Of a DNA stretch of 8,517 bases, positions 1 to 6,090 are shown piece after piece (the first letter of the stretch is position 1; the number at the start of each line of letters is the position of its first letter). The stretch is from an uncultured Bacteroidota bacterium. GTDB lineage: Bacteria > Bacteroidota > Bacteroidia > Chitinophagales > Chitinophagaceae. A program made the position numbers and the translations under genes. Location of the stretch: positions 1 to 8,517 of the forward strand of contig CALLKA010000189.1 of the NCBI GenBank assembly GCA_938008665.1. Reading direction: 5' to 3'. The notes under the pieces were generated by a model. The model was not told where the DNA came from and did not search any database. It saw only the letters and a program-made list of their open reading frames with translations.

Positions 1-656
1 GTATTGGCATGTGTGGCCCATTGGTGATGGCATTGCCTATTTCGCAGCAAACTCATTTTCAAAAATTGCAATCTATCTTATTGTATCATGCAGGAAAAAT
101 ATCAAGTTATGCAGTATTAGGTATTTTATTAGGAATGTTTGGCAGTCAGTTGCCATTATACGGAGCGCAGGAAAACTTATCTATTGTTATGGGCAGTATT
201 ATGTTATTATATGTTGTTTATGTTTTTATAATTAAACCAAAACTTATACCCAGATTTTTGCAATTCAATCTGCTATATACTTTTATAGTTAAAAAAATGG
301 GGCAGTTGTTTCAGCGTAAAAACAGAACAGTGTTTTATTTAATAGGTATTTTAAATGGTTTACTGCCCTGTGGAATGATCTACGTTGCATTAACGTCTGC
401 ATTAGCAACACAAAATATTTTACAAGGGGGTTTGCTTATGGCATTTTTTGGTTTGGGCACCATGCCTGCATTACTAATGGTAGCTATTGGCGGGCAGTAT
501 TTTGGCTTGAATTTTAGAAAAAAAATACAAAACTTATTACCCGTATTTATTTTTAGTATGGGCGTATTGCTAATATTAAGAGGGATGAGTTTAGGCATAC
601 CTTATTTAAGTCCACATTTAGGCATAGGTGCCGATAAAATTTCATGTCACAATTAA
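1..656 (+). CDS. Sulfite exporter TauE/SafE (DsbD_2-like) membrane protein, 5'-truncated by the window edge
   Basis: The reading frame is open to the left edge; the first complete codons read IGMCGP before a long hydrophobic protein. Position 1-2 (gt) would complete a Cys codon if the missing base is t, giving the family's HC-x-G-M-C-G-P start region, so the ATG at 9 is internal and the true start lies upstream. About six membrane segments remain. Numbering from the Met at 9, the two hallmark cysteines are Cys2 (MCGP) and Cys121 (GLLPCG), a pair also used by DsbD-like transporters. The C-terminus is a soluble tail (GIPYLSP to SCHN) ending in Cys-His, which could bind metal. Known context: in many Bacteroidota this type of gene follows ccoG/ccoH of the cbb3 oxidase cluster, probably serving copper or oxidase maturation; those genes would lie left of this window and are not seen. 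The exact substrate is unknown. The next gene starts 6 bases after the stop. Confidence 0.88.
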   Translation, partial: IGMCGPLVMALPISQQTHFQKLQSILLYHAGKISSYAVLGILLGMFGSQLPLYGAQENLSIVMGSIMLLYVVYVFIIKPKLIPRFLQFNLLYTFIVKKMGQLFQRKNRTVFYLIGILNGLLPCGMIYVALTSALATQNILQGGLLMAFFGLGTMPALLMVAIGGQYFGLNFRKKIQNLLPVFIFSMGVLLILRGMSLGIPYLSPHLGIGADKISCHN

Positions 657-662
657 CAAGCT

Positions 663-1034
663 ATGAATAAGGATATAATATATAAGGATTTAGATAGCTT
701 ATTAAACACACTGAATTTGATTCAGGAAGAGCAGACAGTAATTAAGCGAAAGCTTAGTGGCCTATTAGATCATGTAGTACCCAATCATTTTATAGATTGG
801 GCGGAAGAAATACATCAGCAAATTTTGAATAGGGAAGTAGCACTTCAGCTGTTAAGAAAAGATATTATTGCACTAAAAAAAACAATAGTACAAAAAAAAT
901 CTATTATTTATTTTGTCAATAATCAATATGTAAAATTGATTATTAAATACAAAGAGCAAATAGCTTATTTAGAAAATGAATTCAAACTTTGGGCAAAAGT
1001 AACAGCAGAAAAATTTGATACAATTGTTGCGTAA
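663..1034 (+). CDS. Small coiled-coil hypothetical protein (123 aa)
   Basis: I do not recognise the family. The protein has no signal peptide, no transmembrane segment and no cysteine, and is rich in Lys, Glu, Ile and Leu. Predicted helices with heptad-like spacing span roughly residues 8-35, 50-85 and 98-118, separated by a short Pro-containing segment (VVPNHF, about 38-43), so a cytoplasmic helical bundle or oligomer is likely. It starts 6 bases after the SafE stop and is almost certainly cotranscribed with it. Its stop lies only 3 bases from the stop of the convergent response regulator gene. Codon usage and AT content match its neighbours, which argues that it is a real gene rather than a spurious frame. 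No function can be assigned from sequence; a link to oxidase or membrane-protein maturation would rest on gene order alone. Confidence 0.75.
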   Translation: MNKDIIYKDLDSLLNTLNLIQEEQTVIKRKLSGLLDHVVPNHFIDWAEEIHQQILNREVALQLLRKDIIALKKTIVQKKSIIYFVNNQYVKLIIKYKEQIAYLENEFKLWAKVTAEKFDTIVA

Positions 1035-1037
1035 GGG

Positions 1038-2099
1038 TTAGTTAAAAAGATTGGTTAATTTTTTTTCTTCAAGCAGAATTATTTTCCCTTCCTTTATTTC
1101 AATTAATTTTTCCGATTTAAAGTCGCTTAAGGTTCTGATCAAACTTTCGGTAGCAGTTCCTGCGATATTTGCTAAATCCTCTCTTGAAATTGATATAGAA
1201 AAATTTCCTTCCTCCTCTTTATTGGCATACTTCTTTTTTAAAGTTAATAAAGCGTCAGCTACTCTTTTTCTTAAACTGTGATAGGCCAATGCAACTAGTT
1301 GTTGTTCTTTTTCAGTAATATTATTGGCTAGTAACTTGATTACTTTTAATGCAATTTCTTGGTGTTGCGTGATCAAGTGTTCAAATTCTTTTCTCGGAAT
1401 AACACGTATGGTTGATTCCTCCATGGTTTCCGCAAATTCCTCATAAATGGAATTTTCGATAAGTGGGATGTGCCCAAAAAAATCACCTGCAGAAAGTAAG
1501 CCGATGATTAACTCCTTTCCGCCATCACTTGTTTTATAAATTTTTACTTTGCCTGTTTGGATGTAATATAATTTATTCGGATGTTGTCCTTCAGAATAAA
1601 TTACTTGCTTTTTTTTGTATTGTATAACATCATGGCTTTCTAATGCATCATGCATTTCATCTTTGTTCCCAAGGTCTGAAATAATTTGGTACCAATTTTC
1701 AATCCCTTTGCCACCCTGCGCTTTTAAAAGTTTAATTTTTTCTAAACGGGCCCTTATTGCATTGATTAATTCTGCATCTGAAAAAGGTTTTGTAATATAA
1801 TCGTCTGCACCCATTTCCATCCCTTTTCTTAAATCGGTACGCTCGCTTTTAGCACTTAAAAATATAAATGGGATATGCTGAAGTTCTAGATTTTTACTGA
1901 TAATTTGAAAAACACCATAGCCATCTAAAACCGGCATCATAATATCGCAAATAATTAAATCTGGTGGATTTGCCATAGCCATTTCAACACCTACTTTACC
2001 ATTTTCGGCAGTAAATACCTCGTAATTGGCAAGGCCTAAAATTTCAGCAGTATTATCTCTAAGGGCCTCGTTATCCTCTATTAATAAAATTTTTTCCAT
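1038..2099 (-). CDS. Response regulator: REC receiver fused to Crp/Fnr-type DNA-binding module
   Basis: This is a transcription factor of 353 residues. The REC domain (about 1-122) has acidic residues Glu8/Asp9, phospho-acceptor Asp52 (CDIMMP), Ser82 and Lys104-Pro105, so it should be phosphorylatable. A linker (123-155) leads to a cyclic-nucleotide-binding-type beta barrel (about 157-245), a long dimerisation helix (about 246-275) and a winged helix-turn-helix (about 278-345, recognition region GTATESLIRTL). In the barrel, the positions matching the cAMP-binding Glu72, Arg82 and Ser83 of E. coli CRP are His210, Glu220 and Glu221, so cAMP binding is unlikely. The only cysteine is Cys51, so there is no Fnr iron-sulfur cluster. 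Recognition-helix Glu318 and Arg322 match the Glu/Arg pair that CRP and Fnr use to read TGA half-sites. The start is 12 bases after the histidine kinase stop, in an A/T-rich stretch without Shine-Dalgarno. It is the likely phosphotransfer partner of that kinase, with phosphorylation rather than a ligand controlling the Crp module. Confidence 0.95.
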   Translation of the reverse strand: MEKILLIEDNEALRDNTAEILGLANYEVFTAENGKVGVEMAMANPPDLIICDIMMPVLDGYGVFQIISKNLELQHIPFIFLSAKSERTDLRKGMEMGADDYITKPFSDAELINAIRARLEKIKLLKAQGGKGIENWYQIISDLGNKDEMHDALESHDVIQYKKKQVIYSEGQHPNKLYYIQTGKVKIYKTSDGGKELIIGLLSAGDFFGHIPLIENSIYEEFAETMEESTIRVIPRKEFEHLITQHQEIALKVIKLLANNITEKEQQLVALAYHSLRKRVADALLTLKKKYANKEEEGNFSISISREDLANIAGTATESLIRTLSDFKSEKLIEIKEGKIILLEEKKLTNLFN

Positions 2100-2111
2100 A
2101 GTTATTATTTT

Positions 2112-3395
2112 TTAATCATATTCATTTTTTATTAAACTGGGAAATACTATTTTAAATGTACTCCCTTTTTCTAATTCGCTTTCATAAGAAATGGTGCCAT
2201 TTAATATCTCAATATATCTACCCACAATATGAAGCCCTAATCCAGTTCCTTGAATATTTGTTGCGTTGGTTGCTCTAAAAAATCTTTCAAATAAATGGAT
2301 CTGATCTGCCATTGGGATTCCCATACCTTGGTCTGTAATCTTTATCGTTGTATTTTCATTGTCCACTTTACAAGTAATGGTAATGTTTGCATTTTCAGGT
2401 GAAAATTTGATCGCATTTGAAACTAGATTGATTAGTACATGTTTCAATAAAATGCTATCTGTATAGGTGCATATATTACCAAAATGTTCGTATTTAATTT
2501 CTTGGCCAGGTTTAAGCAGCACATTCATTTCGTTCGTGATGCTATTTATGAATTCACTTATATCAAATAATTCTGATTTTACCTCAACCTTCCCTTCTTC
2601 AATTTTACCTAAGGATAAAAATTCGTTCAATATATCAGTTAGGGTTTTAACCGAAGATTTTATACGGTCAATATGTTTGTCTCTTTTGGGTTGGTCCTCT
2701 GTTGTATTGTATTTTGCCAATAGTGAAATGGAAGATAAAACCGTACTTAGGGGTGTTCTAAATTCATGTGATGCCATGGATACAAACCTTGATTTCAAGT
2801 CGTTGACTTCTTTTTCTTTCTCTAAAGATTTTGTAAGGTGTTCTTTAGAAGCTTCTAGTTCAACTAATGTTTTTTGTAATTCAGTGGTTCTTTGTAAGAC
2901 TGTATTTTCCAAATTGAAATTTAATTGCCTCATTTCTTCATTCACCTTTTCCATTTCTGCTTGTTGCAATAATATCTTACTTTCATATTCATGTCGGCGG
3001 GTAATATCTACGATAAAAGCAATTGCATATTGTTGGTCCTCGGATTTAAAATGGCCTAAACTTATTTCTACTGGAAATTCTGATCCATCTTTTTTTAAAG
3101 CAGAAAGCGTCATGCCTATCCCCATTCCTCTGGACTTTGGATTTTCAATATAGCTATTTCTATAACCCACATGCTTGTGGTGAAATCGTTGTGGGATTAT
3201 TTTTTCAAGCACTAGGCCTTCCATGCTATTTTCCGTGTATCCAAATTGATTACAGGCGAAGGGGTTTGCCATCACAATGACACCATGGGCATTGACTAAA
3301 ATTATTCCCATGGATGCTGATTGAAACAAAGCATCAAACCTGATATCCTTTATAATTGGTTTAACTACATTCCCATTAGGGGCTGAATCGAGCAT
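2112..3395 (-). CDS. Soluble PAS-domain sensor histidine kinase
   Basis: The protein has 427 residues and no transmembrane segment, so it senses in the cytoplasm. Order: a PAS domain (about 18-132); a coiled-coil linker (about 137-200); a HisKA dimerisation domain with H-box MASHEFRTPL, phospho-acceptor His210; and an HATPase_c domain (about 300-420) with N-box NLVSNAIKF (Asn327), G1 DQGMGI, F-box LFERFF and G2 GTGLGLHI. All catalytic boxes are intact. The PAS stretch from IIPQRF to DGSEFP aligns without gaps to the FixL heme-PAS, with His75 at the heme-ligand position but Met95 where FixL has its oxygen-binding Arg; histidine also occurs here in non-heme PAS domains. ATG at 3395 is the first usable in-frame start. 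The frame nevertheless stays open 22 more sensible codons upstream without a start, and a well-placed ATG at 3465 is one base out of frame (see separate entry). The regulator gene follows 12 bases downstream, so they form an operonic two-component pair. Confidence 0.95.
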   Translation of the reverse strand: MLDSAPNGNVVKPIIKDIRFDALFQSASMGIILVNAHGVIVMANPFACNQFGYTENSMEGLVLEKIIPQRFHHKHVGYRNSYIENPKSRGMGIGMTLSALKKDGSEFPVEISLGHFKSEDQQYAIAFIVDITRRHEYESKILLQQAEMEKVNEEMRQLNFNLENTVLQRTTELQKTLVELEASKEHLTKSLEKEKEVNDLKSRFVSMASHEFRTPLSTVLSSISLLAKYNTTEDQPKRDKHIDRIKSSVKTLTDILNEFLSLGKIEEGKVEVKSELFDISEFINSITNEMNVLLKPGQEIKYEHFGNICTYTDSILLKHVLINLVSNAIKFSPENANITITCKVDNENTTIKITDQGMGIPMADQIHLFERFFRATNATNIQGTGLGLHIVGRYIEILNGTISYESELEKGSTFKIVFPSLIKNEYD

Positions 3396-3465
3396 TTTTT
3401 GAAGTCGTTTGGATTCTCTTGAAGTTACAAAAAATAACTGATTTATATCACTATTATTTTTTCAT
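3396..3465 (-). other. Probable original N-terminus of the histidine kinase, separated by a one-base frame difference at an A6 run
   Basis: On the minus strand an ATG (3465-3463) lies 3 bases after the peptidase TAA stop. AAGGA (3477-3473) sits 7 bases upstream of it, an ideal Shine-Dalgarno position. The ATG is followed by six A (3462-3457) and then TAA, so as written it encodes only Met-Lys-Lys. The kinase frame is open from 3461 to its annotated ATG at 3395 and would read NNSDINQLFFVTSRESKR and onward into the kinase. Removing one A from the run, or a +1 shift at the TAA, joins the ATG to that frame and yields a natural-looking kinase of about 451 residues. Possible causes are a sequencing or assembly error, a real indel, or slippage. 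The PAS domain starts downstream of this part, so the kinase could work either way. Confidence 0.55.
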
Positions 3466-3468
3466 AAT

Positions 3469-4938
3469 TTAGTCCTTCCAACGCCAATCACCCGCAATTT
3501 GTAATGCCTCTTTTAAACCCTTATTAATTAGGAATTGTTTTGTTTCTTGATCCGTCAAATGTTTTGACTTTATTTCATAAGCATCCGCCACCCCATATAA
3601 AAGCATAGTACCATAACGGACCGTATTTTTCATTCCTTTTTCATCCACTAAGTTAAATCCATCACAGTCAGCATGGTAGCATGGCCCTGCGCCATTGGGT
3701 AACCCGCCGCCTGAACCTCCACCAGTTGGAATACCCTGCAACATAAATGGTTGGTGATCACTGTGCAATCCTGCGCCAACGGATAAGGAATTTTTGAAAC
3801 TGGTATCAATTTTATTGGCAATAGCACCAATACTTTGGAACAAAGTTCTGCTGTCTTCCGAACTGGTTGAGAAACCTTTTGGATCATTGGTCATGTCATA
3901 ATTGAACATATACCTAATTTGATCAATGCTTTTGTCATTTTTTGCTGCAGCCACATATGCTTTTGAACCAAGTAATCCTTCTTCTTCCCCCATAAATAGT
4001 GCAAATTCAACTGTGCGAGCAGGATTTAATTTTAATGCTTGAAATGTTCTTGCCATATCCAATACTGAAAATGAACCTATGCCATTATCAATGGCGCCAG
4101 TAGCTAAATCCCAGCTATCTAAATGTCCGCCCACCACTACTTTTTCATTGGGTAGGATCGCTCCTGGAATTGTCGCAATAATATTTCTTGCCTTAATTAA
4201 TCCCGAAAAGTTCGTCATCTCAATTTGGCTAAAAAGTTTTTCAGTTTTAAGTTTTTCTTTCAGAATCATACCATCTTCTTTTCCAACGCAAACTGCGGGT
4301 ATCGGAATTAATTTTCCAGTTACGGAAGCGGTGCCTGTTAATAAGATGCCATTGGCAGAGGTATTTATAACAATAATTCCCTTCGCGCCATATTTGGTGG
4401 CAATTGCTGTTTTTTCAGAACGATGCAAGTTGGGGGTACCTGGTTTTGATAATGGCAGCACGCCTAAATAAACGAGTGCAAATTTTCCAAACACCTTGTT
4501 TGGGTTATTCAAATAATCTTCCTCCAATCCATTACCCATATCAACCACTTCAAGTGTTTTGTTTACTTTAATGGGCGAGTAGGCGAGCGAAACAGATTTT
4601 ATAGGTTTTAATTTATCTATGGATGAGCCAATGGTAACTTTAATAGTGCCACGGCTCCAGCTTTCCACTTCAAAAGGTTGGTATTTCAAGTTTTTAAACC
4701 CGTAGGATTTAAGCAGGTTGTACGCAAATTCTTCTGCTTTTTCCCCGTTGGCCGATCCTGTTAATCTATGACCAATAGTTTCAGTCGCATCTTTTAATGA
4801 TTGGTAGGCATTCGAGTTTGCGACTACTTCTGTATTAATATTTTTGAAAATGGTTGTCCATTCCGGTTTTGTTTGGCCAAAAAGTAAGTTGCTGGTTAAA
4901 ATAGATAATAGACTAAGTGATAGGACTTTATTTTTCAT
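3469..4938 (-). CDS. Secreted M28-family zinc metallopeptidase, carboxypeptidase Q-like, with PA domain
   Basis: The product (489 aa) begins with a signal peptide (about 1-21, basic start, hydrophobic core, likely cleaved after LFG, before QTK) and no lipobox, so it is exported to the periplasm or beyond. A protease-associated (PA) domain occupies roughly 125-245. The M28 catalytic core shows all expected di-zinc elements: His272 and Asp274 in GGHLDSWD, bridging Asp284 in GAIDNG, catalytic Glu in GEEEG (318-319), Asp348 in NYDMT, and the last ligand His422 in CYHADCD; SDHQPF (394-399) is also typical. HLDSWD and the overall length resemble mammalian carboxypeptidase Q, so a di- or aminopeptidase releasing residues from small peptides is the likely activity. 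Odd points are a Gly-rich loop (about 406-417) just before the last zinc ligand and two cysteines (420, 425) flanking that histidine. It is the promoter-proximal gene of the unit that continues into the kinase and regulator. Confidence 0.95.
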   Translation of the reverse strand: MKNKVLSLSLLSILTSNLLFGQTKPEWTTIFKNINTEVVANSNAYQSLKDATETIGHRLTGSANGEKAEEFAYNLLKSYGFKNLKYQPFEVESWSRGTIKVTIGSSIDKLKPIKSVSLAYSPIKVNKTLEVVDMGNGLEEDYLNNPNKVFGKFALVYLGVLPLSKPGTPNLHRSEKTAIATKYGAKGIIVINTSANGILLTGTASVTGKLIPIPAVCVGKEDGMILKEKLKTEKLFSQIEMTNFSGLIKARNIIATIPGAILPNEKVVVGGHLDSWDLATGAIDNGIGSFSVLDMARTFQALKLNPARTVEFALFMGEEEGLLGSKAYVAAAKNDKSIDQIRYMFNYDMTNDPKGFSTSSEDSRTLFQSIGAIANKIDTSFKNSLSVGAGLHSDHQPFMLQGIPTGGGSGGGLPNGAGPCYHADCDGFNLVDEKGMKNTVRYGTMLLYGVADAYEIKSKHLTDQETKQFLINKGLKEALQIAGDWRWKD

Positions 4939-5066
4939 ATAGGGTCGATTTATCTAACGAATTTATTCAAAATTTTTGACAAAAAGTTAGGCAATTTTTA
5001 GGGTATAATAAATAGGATTGCGCGAATTTAAAAGCGTATATTTATGTAACAATAAAATTTAAAATT
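4939..5066. promoter_or_regulatory. Divergent promoter region between the peptidase-kinase-regulator unit and the SPFH gene
   Basis: These 128 bases separate two divergently transcribed starts and must hold both promoters. On the plus strand, TTG (5018-5020), a 16-base gap and TATATTTA (5037-5044) approximate the Bacteroidota -33/-7 pattern (TTG, about 17-23 bases, TAnnTTTG), ending 22 bases before the SPFH ATG. On the minus strand only poor matches are seen. A short perfect inverted repeat, TCAAAA-t-TTTTGA (4967-4979), sits about 30-40 bases upstream of the peptidase start and could be an operator. It lacks the TTGAT-n4-ATCAA arrangement expected for a Crp/Fnr site and may be chance in AT-rich DNA. 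Confidence 0.4.
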
Positions 5067-5978
5067 ATGTTTTTAATCATTCTAGGAATACTTATATTTT
5101 TTGCTGCAGGTGCTGTGAAAAATTTGAATTTGCCCATTTCTAGTCGCAGTGGAACTGTTCGTTCGGTAGGAATTGTAATAATTGTCATTGGTGCATTATC
5201 ATCGAGTGTGAAACAAATTGATGCAGGTGAGATTGGTGTACAATCACTATTTGGGAAAGTACAGGATGAAATATTAACAAGTGGTTTAACCATGGTGAAT
5301 CCTTTGGTTTCCATCAATACAATTGATGTTCGTACACAAAATTATACGATGAGTGGTGTTCATAGTGAAGGGGATTTGTCTGGAGATGATGCGATACGTG
5401 TATTAACTGCAGATGGCTTGGAAGTGGTGATTGATTTGACAGTTTTATATCGTGTGCAATCGGCACAAGCACCTAATATTGTTAGGCAAATTGGGTATGA
5501 TTTTAAAAATGTAATTGTACGACCTGTTACAAGAACTAAAATCAGAGATAACGCTGTTTATTACACAGCTGTTGATTTATACTCAACTAAAAGAGATGAA
5601 TTTCAATCGAGAATATTTAAAACCATTGAAGCTAATTTAAAAGAAAGAGGTTTTGTGCTAGAGCAATTATTGGTTCGCAATATTACTTTGCCAGCAACCG
5701 TGAAGGCTTCTATTGAAGAAAAAATTAAGGCAGAGCAGGAAGCGCAAAAAATGCAGTTTGTTTTACAAAAAGAAAAACAAGAAGCAGAGCGTAAAAGAGT
5801 AGAAGCACAAGGTATTGCTGATTATCAAAGAATCATCAGCTCTGGCTTAGGTGACAAGCAATTACAATATGAACAAATTCAGGCAATGAAAGGATTGATG
5901 ACTTCACCCAATGCCAAAGTGATTATCATGGGTGGTAGTGGTAAAACGCCAATTATACTTGATGGCAAAGGGAATTAA
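5067..5978 (+). CDS. Prohibitin-like SPFH/Band 7 membrane protein
   Basis: The protein (303 aa) has two N-terminal hydrophobic segments (about 2-17 and 32-47), so it is anchored in the inner membrane rather than secreted. The SPFH/Band 7 domain runs from about 48 to 225 (IDAGEIGVQ, GLTMVNPLVSI, DGLEVVIDLTVLYRV, RTKIRD, ERGFVLEQLLVRNITLP). An Ala/Glu/Lys/Gln-rich coiled coil (about 212-255) follows, then a C-terminal segment ending in IIMGGSGKTPIILDG. This is the layout of prohibitin homologues, which form large ring-shaped membrane scaffolds and often modulate the FtsH protease; the partner here is not visible. The start at 5067 is preferred because the upstream ATG at 5044 is followed at once by TAA. 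It is divergent from the peptidase and ends before a strong terminator, so it is probably transcribed alone. Length and domain order are normal for the family. Confidence 0.92.
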   Translation: MFLIILGILIFFAAGAVKNLNLPISSRSGTVRSVGIVIIVIGALSSSVKQIDAGEIGVQSLFGKVQDEILTSGLTMVNPLVSINTIDVRTQNYTMSGVHSEGDLSGDDAIRVLTADGLEVVIDLTVLYRVQSAQAPNIVRQIGYDFKNVIVRPVTRTKIRDNAVYYTAVDLYSTKRDEFQSRIFKTIEANLKERGFVLEQLLVRNITLPATVKASIEEKIKAEQEAQKMQFVLQKEKQEAERKRVEAQGIADYQRIISSGLGDKQLQYEQIQAMKGLMTSPNAKVIIMGGSGKTPIILDGKGN

Positions 5979-6023
5979 GTCGTAATAACTTATATCCCAA
6001 TAATTATAAAATACTTTACTAAT

Positions 6024-6059
6024 AAAAACTTCTGTTATTCCTTTAGCAGAAGTTTTTTT
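6024..6059 (+). terminator. Rho-independent terminator after the SPFH gene
   Basis: A perfect 11-bp stem, AAAAACTTCTG (6024-6034) with CAGAAGTTTTT (6047-6057), encloses a 12-base loop and runs into seven T (6053-6059). It starts 45 bases after the SPFH stop codon and should isolate that gene from the downstream transporter. Confidence 0.9.
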
Positions 6060-6090
6060 ATGCCTATTTTTAATAGGTAAGATTTAAAGT
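6060..6090 (+). promoter_or_regulatory. Short leader of the DMT transporter with a small hairpin
   Basis: Between the terminator and the transporter ATG lie 31 bases. A small inverted repeat, CCTAT (6063-6067) and ATAGG (6073-6077) around a 5-base loop, is present. No clear Shine-Dalgarno or -33/-7 promoter is seen. Because the terminator should block read-through, the transporter promoter probably overlaps the terminator region or this leader. The hairpin may be fortuitous. Confidence 0.2.

Noticed and set aside
2467..3153. A 228-codon open frame on the plus strand
   Set aside because: It is antisense to the histidine kinase, whose PAS, HisKA and ATPase motifs are intact; the plus-strand product is Ser/Phe/Cys-rich with no recognisable domain.
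3000..3345. Direct equivalence to the DosP heme-PAS, which uses Met95 as an axial ligand
   Set aside because: Aligning on the heme histidine puts the DosP Met95 position on Ile93 here; the Met numbered 95 instead falls on the FixL Arg220/DosP Arg97 site, so the matching number is coincidental.
4079..4471. A 130-codon plus-strand frame with hydrophobic segments
   Set aside because: It is antisense to the PA and zinc-binding part of the M28 peptidase and shows no start signal or family motif.
4967..4979. Inverted repeat TCAAAA-t-TTTTGA considered as an Fnr/Crp operator for autoregulation
   Set aside because: The half-site order is opposite to TTGA-n-TCAA sites and the repeat is made almost wholly of A and T, so chance is likely.
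5042..5317. A 91-codon minus-strand frame whose start (METKGFTMVKPLV) resembles the plus-strand SPFH peptide GLTMVNPLVSI
   Set aside because: The likeness arises from the near-palindrome around CCATGG at about 5290, which reads similarly on both strands. The SPFH protein is complete and family-like on the plus strand, so the minus frame is a shadow.
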